Shown: positions 28,244 through 41,400 of the stretch, piece after piece | How positions within the stretch are numbered: the stretch's first letter is position 1 | Layout: every line of letters starts with the position of its first letter | From: an uncultured Phocaeicola sp. | GTDB lineage: Bacteria > Bacteroidota > Bacteroidia > Bacteroidales > Bacteroidaceae | Assembly (NCBI GenBank): GCA_944321335.1 | Contig: CALUKX010000002.1 | Location: forward strand, 1-64,000 | DNA: 64,000 nucleotides | Reading direction: 5' to 3' | The notes under the pieces: generated by a model | What the model was told of the DNA's origin: nothing | Database searches by the model: none | What the model saw: only the letters and a program-made list of their open reading frames with translations | Position numbers and translations under genes: made by a program

Positions 28244-29476
28244 ATGACACTGGATGATATTATCAACAATGCTGAATCTGGAAAGGACAACCAGAACCAG
28301 CAGAAACCGCCGGTGGTAACGCCACAGCCAAAACCAGTGGAGACAGCAGCCAGCGCACAGCCTGAACCAGCTGACAATACAGGGAATCAGGTTGCACCAC
28401 CGGCGACACCAGCAGCGCCAACATCATCGGCACCGGAAGCTCCGGCAGCTCCGGCGGATGGAAAAACGTCCGTAGCACCGGCAGCACCAGCAGCTCCGGC
28501 GAAATTGAACTATGTGCAGCTGTTCCAACAGCTGACCCCTTACCGTCCGCCGACACAGGAGGAACTGGAGAAGGAAAAGAAGAAGCAGAAGAGAGAAGCA
28601 ATCTTCGCCGCCATCGGTGACGGTATAGCTGCACTCTCCAATCTTTTCTTCACGACCAAAGGGGCACCAAATTCTTACAATCCCCAGTATTCCCTTTCTG
28701 ACGCATACAGGAAGAGGTACGACAAGCTGAAGGCTGAACGTGAAGCGAACAACCGTGAGTATATGGCCGGTTACATGAGAGCTATGCAGGCCGACGATGC
28801 AAACGAAAAGGCTGAACGTGCATGGAACCGGCAGCTTGACCGTGACCGTGTATCTGATGAACGGTATAACAACGAATGGAACCGCAACGAGGAACGGTAC
28901 AACCGTGAATGGGAACGTAACGATGCACGGTATAAGGATGAACAGGAACGCTGGCAGAAACAGTTCGACGCAAATGAGAATCAGCGCAAGCAGTCCATCG
29001 CCCTCGGTTGGGCAAATTACAACCTTAACAAGACGGCACAGCAAGAGAACGCACGCCTCCGTGAACTTGGTTTGAAAATTTCAGGAGCCAAAGGTGTACG
29101 AGGCAAGCGGATAGGATTCAGCGACGGCAAAGGCAATGAGGTCGGAATCTATGAAAACGTGTGGAAAGGTTCCATGCAGCAGGTGTTTGATGCCATTGCA
29201 GCAGATTTGAGGCCGGCCGGTGAGAAGGAAGCCAAGAAATGGGACCGCACAATGAGAAAGCTCGATACTCCACAGAAGAAAGAGGATTTCGTAAAGCAGA
29301 ACTGGAGCAAGTCACGTAACGCATCATCCATTATGATGGCACTGTCACGCATTGATCCGGCGACGATGGTGTCAGGACTGGAAGGTGACGAAGACAACGA
29401 CGACGATTCCACCCCACCGAGCATGAGGAACCAAACCAACGATGATGATAATACCCCACCAAGTAAACGTAAGTAA
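28244..29476 (+). CDS. Phage Ala/Pro-rich coiled-coil virion protein
   Basis: 410 residues. Residues about 15-95 are an Ala/Pro/Gln-rich low-complexity linker (AAPAAPAAPAKL type). A short hydrophobic stretch, AIFAAIGDGIAALSNLFFTT, follows at about 122-145. Then comes a long charged coiled coil with tandem degenerate heptads (NNEWNRNEERYNREWERND). The C-terminus is acidic (DEDNDDDS) with a repeated short motif, TPPSMRNQTNDDDN/TPPSKRK. Placement between a gp14-like protein and a giant polyvalent protein suggests a second ejection/internal protein, but there is no recognised family. Confidence 0.6.
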   Translation: MTLDDIINNAESGKDNQNQQKPPVVTPQPKPVETAASAQPEPADNTGNQVAPPATPAAPTSSAPEAPAAPADGKTSVAPAAPAAPAKLNYVQLFQQLTPYRPPTQEELEKEKKKQKREAIFAAIGDGIAALSNLFFTTKGAPNSYNPQYSLSDAYRKRYDKLKAEREANNREYMAGYMRAMQADDANEKAERAWNRQLDRDRVSDERYNNEWNRNEERYNREWERNDARYKDEQERWQKQFDANENQRKQSIALGWANYNLNKTAQQENARLRELGLKISGAKGVRGKRIGFSDGKGNEVGIYENVWKGSMQQVFDAIAADLRPAGEKEAKKWDRTMRKLDTPQKKEDFVKQNWSKSRNASSIMMALSRIDPATMVSGLEGDEDNDDDSTPPSMRNQTNDDDNTPPSKRK

Positions 29477-29479
29477 GCT

Positions 29480-32400
29480 ATGACAAACGACGATGATAAG
29501 AAATGGCTTTATAACAAGCTGAAGAATCAAGGCTACAACATCGGTACCTACGATGAATTTTCATCTTCCCTGAACAACGAGGAAGACCGGAAATGGTACT
29601 ATGACAAGGCAAGCTCCATGAAGCTGAACGTCGGTACCTATGACGATTTCAACAAGATGTTTGGTACAACAACTACTACCGAGGAAGCACCGGCGGCACC
29701 AGCCGACACGGTTGCAGCCACTATGCCCAAAGATACCGTACCTACCAATTTTACCGAACAACCGGCAGGACAGAACATCTTCAACCAGCCGCAGATACCT
29801 ATCAAGCCTACATACACGCAACAGGAATGGGAAAAGATGGATGTCAACCAGCGTTTGCAGAATGCCGGCAATGTCGTCATTTCCCCGGAAAAGCCGTGGA
29901 CGATGGAACAGGAAGCGGCATGGAGCGGACTAACACCGGAAGCACGCAAGGTTATCATTGGTGACGACAAGGTATATAACATGTTTGAAAGCCACCTGCA
30001 GCACCAGCAGGCCGGAAAGCTACAGACTGCCAACCGTCAGCAGGTAGCGAACCTCACAACCGACATTGACAGCGAGCTGACAAGAAGAGGTGCCGAGCTT
30101 GATAGAAAAGCGTCTGAACAACGCAGCTGGTGGCAGGACCTTCCACGAGGCGGAGGTGGAGCCATTACTACCTTCAACTTCTCGACCAACAACGGACGTA
30201 TGGCCGATCAGGAATACAAGGACCTGTCCGCAGCACGTAACCAGCTGACAGAGGCGCAGCGAATCATCAACGAGGCGGACATCAACGCAAAGAACGGAAC
30301 CATGTCAGACTGGCTGAAATCCTCCTTTGCCGGTGGTGCTTCACGAGGCTTCGGCCAGAAACTTTTCGACGTGTCCACATGGGATGCCGGAATGACTGAT
30401 CTGAACAACAATGTTTCTGCATTGATGGCCCTGAAAGCCTTCGATGAAGGAAAACCATTGACCAGAAGTCAGGAAATGTTGCTGGATGCCATGAGCGTGA
30501 AGCTGGCCACTGAAGCATATTTCGGTTCATACGTCGGACGTGGCTACAAAGCCGGTCAGGTCACGGCAGAAAGTATTCCTTTCATGATTGAAATGTGCAT
30601 CAATCCTGCATCTACAGCCGGGAAGTCAGCTACAAGCCAGCTTTCCCGGTATGCCATCCAGCGATTCGGCAAGCAGGCACTCAAAAAGAACGCCAAGAAA
30701 TATGCCGCAACCAAAGCCGCCACACGTGTACTTGGTGACGTGGCCGGTTCTGCCTTAATGTCTGCCAGCACGGGAACCGGACGTGTGACAGCCGATGCAG
30801 TAGACCGCATGGCAGGCCAAGTTACCTATGACACCGACCTTGAAGACGGAACATCATACTTCACCGGGCACACAGGAGGCGATGATGCGATGGAAGCATT
30901 CGGCAAGGCGTTCGCATCCACTACCATCGAGAACTACTCTGAAATGGTCGGCAATTACTTCGCACCGGCATTGGGAATTGTCGGCAGCGGTGTCAGGAAA
31001 GGTATGGAAAAGATTGGTTTGGGCAGTGTAGGACGCTTTATTGACAATGTGGCCGCAAGCGACGTGGCGAAGCTGGTGACAGACTTCGAGAAAAGCTCGC
31101 AGTGGAACGGGCTTATCGGAGAATATGCCGAAGAGGTTGCAGGCAATATCATGAATGCCCTTGTGGTCGGTGATATGACACTCGACACCGCAGAAGGAAC
31201 CGGCGTGTTCAACCTCGACCAGAATATTGATACATTCTTGGGCGTATCACTGATGGGTGGATTCCTGTCTTCCGTCAAGACCTTGGGTTACCGCACGCCG
31301 AAATACCGTGCCAAGAAGGACATGCAGAGCAAGGACAACGCCGCATCGCTCGCTTTCGGCGATCAGGAAACATGGGGAGGAATCAGAAACACCCTTGCAT
31401 TCGGCAACGAAGATGAGGTAAGAGGTGCATTGAACGACGTACTTGCCAATGACAGCTACACGGAACAGCAGAAAGCGGCAGCTTTGGACTATGCGAAGGC
31501 CGTGGAAACCTACCGTGGAATGGTTCAGGGAGAATCCAAACGCAGGGAGGAAGAGGACCCGACACAAGTAGATACGGAAACCTCTTTCGACAACGGCTAT
31601 TCCCTTGAAGCTCCGCAGGAACAGAACGATGCCAAGAACATGCTGGACTACCAGCGTGAGAACATGAAGAAACTCTTTGGAATGGACGACGTGGACGAAT
31701 CCATCGGCGACCCGTTGCGATACATCGCAGAAATGCGTGAGCTTGGACGGCCGCAGGAGGAAATACAGGCTGTTATTGACTATGCGAACGCCAAAGCGAC
31801 GTATGACGGCATGATTCAGCATGTACGTGATGATATTGACGGCAAAATCGAACAGAGCAATGCACGCATAGATTCCTACTCCAATGAAACAGGCATGATT
31901 CAGCCGGCCACCATGAAGGTTGATGACAGACAGGTATATGTGGTTAATGGTAAGATTGTCATGAACGAGGACGGCACCGGAATAGACACCGGCAAGTCCG
32001 ATGAGTTCATCGTCATACGTGACGCACAGACCGGAAATCTTGAAACCACCAACCCACACAACGTGCTTTCCGTTGATGAACCTATCGACGCAGCCAGCCA
32101 GAAGAGTATGCTGGCAGACCAGATAATGCAGGAGGAAGCGCAGAAGGCGGCCAGACAGATAGACGGAACACTTTCCTTCAATCCGGGCGACACCTATACG
32201 CTGACCGATGAAGAGGGAAAGCAGATGGACATGCAGGTTGTTCCCAATGAACAGGGTATCGTCGATAACGGTGACGGAACTGTAAATGTGACCTATGACG
32301 GAGGAACCACCGTTATCCCCATGCAGAAGGAGCAAATCCAGCAGATGAACGACGCTACCAATCTGGCACGGTTGGCGCAGTTCGAACAGGAAAAGGCAGA

Positions 32401-35400
32401 AAAGCGTGCGATGGAAGCAGCGGACGAACAGGCGGCTTCCCGTCCTTCCTATGCCTATCAGGCTGAACTGACACTGAAAGGTCAGGACGGTATCGGCGTA
32501 AGAGGATCCATCGTTTCCGAAATGAATGACGACGGACAGTTTGAAGTATATACAGAAACACCAATCAACGGAAAGAAGGTGAATCTGTTCACTCCTGAAG
32601 AGCTGGACGGCATGGTGATCGAGCATAACGGTGCTCCCGTCACAAATGAGGCTGCACAACCGGCTCAACAAGAAACGGAAGGCGTATCTGTCAATGATGA
32701 AGCAATCAGGAATGCAACTGTAGAAGACTATAAGAAGGCAAATCCAAATATCAACGAATCGTCTTTCAACAAAAGTCCGGAGCTTGTGCAACAATATTTG
32801 CAACAGGAGGTACCTCCGACCGTGGACTATTTGAACGGCAAACTGTCAGACAGGGATTATCTGGCGGCTGTCGGGTATGCAACCGGTGAAAACTCATGGC
32901 TCGATTCAAAGGACACAACAGCGGAGGCCATCGCCAAGGCTGCAAGGGAAAAGGCACAGAGCTACCTTCCTTTCATCAATACCAACGCCGATGCAGGAAC
33001 ACAGCAGCAAGAGGCACAGCAGCAAGAGGCACCGACTGTTGAACCCATGCCGATGATTGGCGAAGGAGAAAATGCAGAACCGGACTTCGCAAGCGTCACT
33101 CCACAACGCAGCCATGATTTCCTATACAATGAAGCCGGCCTTTCAAACGATGAGGCGAACGCTTTTGTTCAGGCCAATATCGACGCAACCAAGAAGCAAC
33201 TGGAGAAGGTCAAGAAGTCAGCTCCAAAAATGGGTACCAGCCTTTCCGCATACAAGAAACAGCAGCAGGAATATCAGACCAAGGTCAATGAAGCACAACA
33301 GAAAGCAGACTATTGGGCGCAAGTGAAGGCTGAACATGACAAGGTTAAATCCGAAGAAATGGAGCGTCGCAGAAAAGAACAGGAAGCGGCTACCAGTCAG
33401 GCTATCTTGGAAGAGCAGCAGCGCATCGAAGAAGAGAAGCGTAAGGCGGAAGAGCAGCAGCGCATCGGCACCAACAACGTCGCACCTGCCATCCGTGAAA
33501 GATGGAATCAGGCACCGAAGGTGGAAGGATTACCGAATGAGATTGTCCTTGCCAACGGTGAAAAGATTCCCGGCCGTTACGTCCTTGTGGAAAGTGGTGC
33601 AGCCACTCCTTCACATAACGTAGCTAACGGATTCGCCAAGACAGAAGGTTTCCCGATAGATGAAAACGAACAAAGCGTGAACGACCGTGACTATGAACGT
33701 GACAAGCAGGCGCAGGACATTACACGCCAGATAGCAGGTAACTATGACAGCCGTGCTTTACAGACACCGGTTGTTGTCAGCAACGATGGTATTGTGCTTT
33801 CTGGAAACGGTCGTACAATGGCTGGAGAAATGGCCGCAGCCGGCAATACGGATGCAGCCTACATAGAATATCTCCAGAAATACCCTGAACAGTTTGGATT
33901 TACCAAAGAACAGATCGCAGGCATGAAGCATCCACGTGTGGTATTCGTGCCTAATGACGCTATGCCATATACCGCAGAAACCTTCGCTAAGTTCAACCAG
34001 CAGGACATGAAGGGCCAGAGCAAGACGGAGCAGGCCGTAAAACTTGGGAAGGTGGTAGACGATAGCACTTTCAACCAGATTGTACGCAGAATCAACTCCT
34101 ATGATTCATTGGGCGACTTCTATGCAGACAGCGCAGCCGCAAATGAAGCAATCAAGGCTTTGCATGGTGCCGGAGTAATCAACAGCAACCAACTTGCAGA
34201 AATGTTCGATGGAGAAACATTGTCGGCCAGCGGTAAAGAACTGTTGGAGAATCTTCTTATCGGTAAGGCATTCGAAAGCAACCCGGATGCCGTAAGGCAG
34301 ATCACCGCTTTCAAATCGGTACGTCAGGCCGTTATCTCCGCATTGTCAGAGATTAGCAACAATGTAATGCTTGGCAAGGAATACAGCCTTGAAAACGAGT
34401 TGTCGCAAGCCATCGCACTTGTGTATGCCGCACGTAAGAACGGCGTGAAAGCTGGAGAATCTGCCAGCGCATACGCACGTCAGGGTAATCTGTTCCAGAT
34501 TGACGAAGGAGCAACCGTAGCAGACTATAACAATGCTACCGTTATGATGTTGGCCGACATTCTCAACGACGGGCGTGTTACCCGTCTGAAAAGGGCTTTG
34601 TCTGTCTACAATGCCAAAGCAAATGACAGCGCACAAGGACAGATGGATTTGTTCACCGGTTCAGTGGTACCGAAAGATGAAATTCTTAAATTTGTAAATC
34701 AATTATTCAGCAATGGAACAGAAGAACAACAAGCAGCAGCAGTCAGACAAGCAGACGAACGACGCAAAGAAAATAGCGTTCAACAAGATGTCGATTCTGG
34801 CACAGGCAATGATGGAAACGGAACAGGACAGCAAGAAGCAGCCTCCGAAGAAGCAGAAATAAGTGCAGAGGAAGCACTTGCCAAACGTGTCACTTATACT
34901 GATAACGAAGCGGAAAAGGAAGGTCCAAACGGTACTATCTATTATCGTGGGATATATATTGATGGGACCTACGTAATAACACAGGTGGATGAGCCTAATA
35001 GCAAGGGTGAATACACCGGTTCATACTTCTTGTATGGGAATGAACGGTTTGCCGGCATTCCTGAAGCAGTGAATTATATTGATTCACGGGAAGGCGACGA
35101 AAAATTGCCCAAGCACATTAACAAGGACGGATTATTGGTCAATGAGGACGGAACTCCAATGACTTTGTATCATGGAACACAAAACGAAGGAGTAAACTCA
35201 TCGTCTGATCTGGAGCCGGGGCATCGCCGTGATGATGGGGATAAAGCAACCTTTAACGGTGATGGCGTATCTTTCACCCCATCAAAGGACATTGCTTTAG
35301 AGTATGCAGACAACAACGAGAAGAAAGTTTTCTCTGCCAATATCAGATTTAAAAAGCCATACTATTCTTATGGCGTTCAAGGTTTGTCCGAAGAAGAAGC

Positions 35401-38400
35401 GAAAGAGTTTTCAGACAGATTGAAGTCAGAAGGATATGACGGGATTATTATTTATGCGTCACCAGCCATGCGTGCGGTAGGCGATTATCCAATTGAGGTA
35501 ATTTCATTAGACAAAGGTTCCATTCTTCCTGCAAAAGATATAGACGTTCAGATTGAGCAGGCACGTCAGGAAGTGAACACAAGTCCTACCGAAGCCCAGA
35601 TAAAGGCAGGCAACTACCGGAAAGGCCATGTGAAGATTGACGGATTCGATATCACAATAGAGAATCCGAAAGGAAGCGTACGCTCTGGCGTAGACGAAAA
35701 AGGCAACAAGTGGTCTACCGAAATGCAGAACGATTACGGCTATATCAAAGGCACCGAAAGCGTAGACGGTGACCACATCGACATTTTCCTTTCAGATCAC
35801 CTCAATGACTGGAACGGAACCGTATATGTTGTGGACCAAGTGACAGATGGAGGCGGCTTCGATGAGCATAAGGTAATGTACGGCTTCAATTCACAGGAAG
35901 AGGCCCGTGAAGCATACCTGTCAAACTACAGCAAGGGATGGAAAGGTCTTGGTTCCATTACCGCTGTCAGCAAAGATGATTTCCGGAAATGGGTAGATTC
36001 ATCCCACCGGAAAACCAAACCTTTCAGCGAATATAAGTCTGTGCAGGCTACATTTGAAAAGAAAGAAAAGAGTGCCTCCGGCGGTAGTATGGACATCGTT
36101 CCGAAACCAAACGGCAAGCAGAATGGCACAGCTCCTCTGCAAGACACTCTTCCTCCAAGCAAAGATAGCGAAAAGGAAGAAGGAACGAAAGAGAACAGCG
36201 TTAAAAAGGAAGAAGGATTCACAGTTGAACGTCGTTTCCACAAGAAAAACGGCACCTACATCTATGCTGTCAAATTTACCGAACTGATGGATAAAGACGC
36301 TTTCAAGGCGTTGAAGACAAAAGTCAAGAACTTTGGCGGCTACTACTCTTCATTCGGTAAAGGTGGATTTATCTTTGACAATGAAGAGGACGCTCGCAAA
36401 TTCGCTTCGGCCGTTCTGGATAAGTCAGGCGAACAGCTTGATGATGCAGAACCGTTATCGCTCCATGACGTACAATCCGCAAATGGTGATTTGGCAGAAG
36501 ACAACAGTTCCCTTATCGAACGGATAATGAAAGGCTCCGTTATCAAATGGGCTGAACTGTATCTGAAAGCCAAAAGCCAAGGCAACGAAAAGAACGCCAC
36601 CAAATGGAAAAACAACATAAGGGAAGTTATCCGTAAAACGTATAAGGGGGAAGCGGAAGAGGCAAACAAATGGGCTGAACAGGTATTTTTCCCTTATATC
36701 GAAAAGAACAGTCAGGAACCATCAAAAGGTACTCAACCTGAAAAGCAAGGTCCAGGAATGAAGGAAATAGATGTCATTTCCCTCATGCAAGAACTCAAGG
36801 AAAAAGGAGAAGCAAAACTTAGCGACCATGTAAAGGATAACTCCGAAGAACAACCTTCTGCACAACCGGAAACCAAGAACCCAAGTGGCAACAGACTTGT
36901 CACTGATGAACGCTATGCAGAATTGCGTGAGCGGATGCGTAAGAAACTTGGCGGCCAGATGAATATGGGTATCGACCCGGAAATACTTGCTATCGGTACC
37001 GAAATGGCAGTATATCACATTGAGAAGGGAGCACGTAAATTCTCTGAATATGCCAAGGCGATGATCGAAGATATGGGCGACGCTATACGTCCATACCTGA
37101 AAGCATTCTACAACGGTGCAAGAGATTTGCCGGAAATGGAAGATGCCGGTTACACCTCTGAAATGACCTCCTATGATGAAGTGCGTAAATTTGACATCGC
37201 CAACTTCGATAAGGAACAAGGCAGCATCATGGCCACCGCCGAAATGGTTGTGAAGGAAAATCAGGTGGCAGCCCAAGCAGAAGAAGCCAAGAACACTTTA
37301 ACAAACCAGCGTAATGAACAAAGAAGAAAAGACAATGAACAAACGTCAGCAAATACAGAAACTGTTGCAAGCCAAGCAGAGGCTGTTGCAAGTGATTCAG
37401 AAAGGAGAATTGAAGAAGCAGAAACTAAAGAACAAATAGAATCTGTACAAAGCGAAGTTGAAGAGTATTTGTCAATTATAGACAATCAGCTATCAGAACT
37501 TGATTATGTAGACAATCTCCGATCAGGAATGCGGGTTATCCTGAAAGACGGCAGAAATGTTTTGCTTTCAATAGTAATGCATTCAGGAGAGCAAATCGGA
37601 GCCGTACAATTCTCAAAACCACATATTGAAAGATTATATGCTTCATATAAAGGTAGCCTGATAGAGTTTACACCTGATAAAATTGATATTGAAGCCACCG
37701 TCAGATTAAACGAGCCTAAAGAGTTTCGGGCAGTAGAACCGAATAAAAAGGATACACCTAAATCGTACAACAACTACAAAGTTGGCGATAAGGTAATCTA
37801 TACGCCATCGCAGCGAAGCGGAAGTCCTATGGAGGCTGTTATCCACGATTTCGAGAATTATGGAGAACATAATCCCGTACTGGACACTGGCCTTGCCCCT
37901 GTCCTCTATGAAGTTGTTGAGTGGGGAGATATAAAACCAATATCCCAAAAATCGAACGAAAAGCCTTCAAAATCGAACGAAAAAGAAGTATCTTCGCATA
38001 CACAGATAGGCAATCTGTTTGGCGACCTGTTTGAAAATGAATCCTTAAACAACGATAGAAATGACACAGAAGGAACTGAACAATCTGAAAGAACAAGCGG
38101 AACAGATCGGACCGTGGGCAATGTATCTCCTGACGGAAACGGAATACTGGAATCCGGAAGCACTGGACGAACTGACAGTGGAGAAACTGGAGGAAGCCGA
38201 GGAAGAGAACAATCGGTGGATAGTGGAAAACCGGGACGAATTTCCAGCGGGCGGAGCGTCGGAAACAGCCAGAGCGTCGATAACGGACACAGTGAAATTA
38301 GACATCCGGAGTCTGACGGAGGACGAAGCGTTCGAACTGGAGCAGATGCGAATGGACGACATTCCACTTCCAAAACTCCTGAACCATCTAAGGAAGATGA

Positions 38401-41400
38401 GAAAACAGAAGTAAAGACTGCCAACGAAAAGAAGAATCCGAAGAATACACGTAACTACCTGTATCCTTCCGACGCTTCTGAAATCGACAACCTTACACCA
38501 CAGAAACGGCTCGAAGCCAATGTGAACGCATTGGAGGTCCTCTGTAAACTTATCCGTGAACAACGGGAAGCGACAAAAGAGGAACGTGAAATCATGGGCC
38601 GTTTCCGTGGATGGGGAGGTTTGGGAGATATTCTGAACGTCTACAATACAAGGCAGCTACGTAATTTGAGGAATCCGCTTGCAGACAGACTTGCAGATGC
38701 AATCGAAGAACTGGATCCTAAAGAAAACCGTCATTTGATTGATGCAATCCGCAAATCGTCTTTGACTTCCTACTACACTCCTACAGCGGTGGCAAGAGCC
38801 ATGAACGGTTTCCTTGTCAAAGCCGGATTCAAGGGTGGAAACATGCTGGACCCGTCAATGGGTAGCGGTATCTTTGAAGGGACCTTGCCGAAAGACGTTC
38901 AACAGCGTACCCAGATAACCGGTGTTGAACTGGACTGGCTGACCGGACAGATTGCCAAACATCTATATCCAGACGCCAACGTGAAGATTACCGGCTATGA
39001 GAACGCCAATACCACACGTGGAGGATATGACGTAGTGGAAAGCAACATTCCTTTCGGCAGCATCAGGGTAAACGATTCCTCTTGGAAAAGCGATTCTTCA
39101 CCTGTTAAACGTGCTGCACAAGGGAAAATCCATAATTACTTTGCTGTGAAAATGCTGGAAAGCACACGTCCGGGCGGATTGTGTGTAATCATGACCAGCA
39201 ATGCCATTCTTGACACGAAAGGCAACCAGATAATCCGTGACCACATTCTGGATCAGGCGGAAGTCCTTGGTGTGCTCCGATTGCCGGACAACACTTTCAA
39301 GGGTGCAGGTACCAGCGTTGTTACAGATGTGCTGTTCCTTCGTAAATACCGTGACGAAGAGGACCGCAACAGCACTCTTCAGGATTCCCGGTACCAGACA
39401 ATCAAAGAAGCCTTCCAAGGTTCAACTGTCCTTGAAGTGACCAATCCGAGTGACAGACAAAGTTACAAGGTTGAAGTGAACGGATATTTCAAGGAACACC
39501 CGGAAATGATGATCGGCACGCCGATAGCCGGCGGCCAATACCGTGCTGATGCGTTCGGTCTTACAAGTAATCAGTCCACCGACGAAATAGCGGCGCAAAT
39601 GGAAAAGCTGATAGACAAATCCGTTGTAGGCAACCGGAAAGGAAAGCTGTTCAATACGGTACGCAGTGAACGGGAAGTATATCAGGCAGTACGTGAAAGC
39701 TATACCGGCGACGGCAGCTTTGAAGGGAATGGTAACATCATCGAGCAGAACGGAAAGTTTGGAATCCTCTCTTCTGAAAAGAACAAATACGGTGACACCA
39801 CCAGAACATTTGAAGAGAATCCCAAGCTGAAAAAATACGCTGACAGAATCCGTGCGTATATTCCTTTGCGAAAACTGATGAAGCAGATTATCAGTGAAGA
39901 AATAGCCGGTACCGATAACCGGAAGATAGATGCGCTACGTAAAGAACTGACAGATTCCTACAACAAGTATGTCAAGAAATTCGGTCGCCTCCATGATAAA
40001 GAGAATGATTTCATCAGTTACGACATTGACGGTTACAGCGTCCGTTCACTTGAAATCTGGAAAGAAGACAAACTGGTGAAGCTGTCTGATATATTCACCA
40101 AGAACACCATCAAGCCAGCACTCAACCTGTCACAAGCGAATGATCCGCAAAGCGCAATCAGCATTTCCCTTTCGGAATATGGTGAGATACGTCCCTCATT
40201 CATGGAAAAGGTTCTTGGAGAGAACTGGTATGAACAATGCTCCGATGTATTGTATCGGATTCCGTTCAGTGAAGACAGATATGATACCAAGGACGCATAT
40301 CTGAGCGGCGACGTAAAGAGCAAACTGGAAGACGCACGCAAGGCAGCAGAAGAGAACAGCGAGTTCGAGAAGAATGTAAAGGCACTGGAAGAAGTACAGC
40401 CTAAAGACATTCCTTTCGACGATATAAGCATACGTATGGGCGCACGATGGATTCCAATCGAGGTGTACAATGATTTCCTATACGAAACATACGGTATCTC
40501 CCGTCCTACACAGTGGAACCGTGTAAAAAGCGGAATCGCCTACTCTCCTGAAGCCGATACGTACACAGTCAACATCGTCAGCACGGAATTGAGTGGAAAG
40601 GCAGCGGAATGGAAAACCGAACGTCGTTCTGCCGGAGATGTTTTTGAAGCGGCCCTGAAGGATAAGACGCTTACCGTGTATGATACGTACAAGGATAACG
40701 GACAGGAGGTTACCGTGCTGAACAAAGAGCAGACGGAGCTTGTGAACAACAAGATTCAGGACCTTCGTACAGCCTTTGAAGACTGGCTGCCAAGAGACCC
40801 GGAACGTGTAAAACAGTTGCAGGCTATATACAACGACAAGTTCAACCGTTCTGTACTACGGAAGTTTGACGGTTCACACCTGAACGTAGCCGGACTTATG
40901 GGCATGGAACTTAGACCGCACCAGAAGGATGCAGTCTGGATGCTTATCAACAACCGAGGCGGTATCGTCGATCATATAGTCGGTGCCGGAAAAACATTGG
41001 TCATGCAGTCTGCTATCATGGAAATGCGACGCATGGGTATCGCAAAGAAACCGATGATAGTCGCACTGAAAGCCACCGTTGCACAGATAGCAAAGGAATT
41101 TGTCGAAGCATACCCGGCAGCGAGAATCCTTGCACCTACCGAAAAGGACTTCCAGAAGGAAAACCGGAAGAAATTCCTTGCCAACATTGCGTTGAATGAC
41201 TATGATTGTGTCATTATATCCCATGACCAGTATATCAAACTTCCACATACGGAAGAGGTAGAAACGCAGGTTATCAACGAGCAGCTGGCACAGCTGGATG
41301 CTGCCATCGAATTTCTGTATGGTCAGGACGACGCATCACAGCTCACCAAACGACAGATTAAAGGACTTGAAAAGAGAAAGGCAAATCTGGAAGCAAAGCT

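Noticed and set aside
31247..32803. 518-codon open frame on the minus strand opposite the giant gene
   Set aside because: Composition is Cys/Phe/His/Leu-rich as in mirror frames, no motif is visible, and it lies wholly within a clearly coding region on the other strand.
33001..33040. Tandem CAGCAGCAAGAGGCA repeat in the giant gene as a regulatory element
   Set aside because: It is two copies encoding a Gln/Glu/Ala linker, best explained as low-complexity coding sequence.
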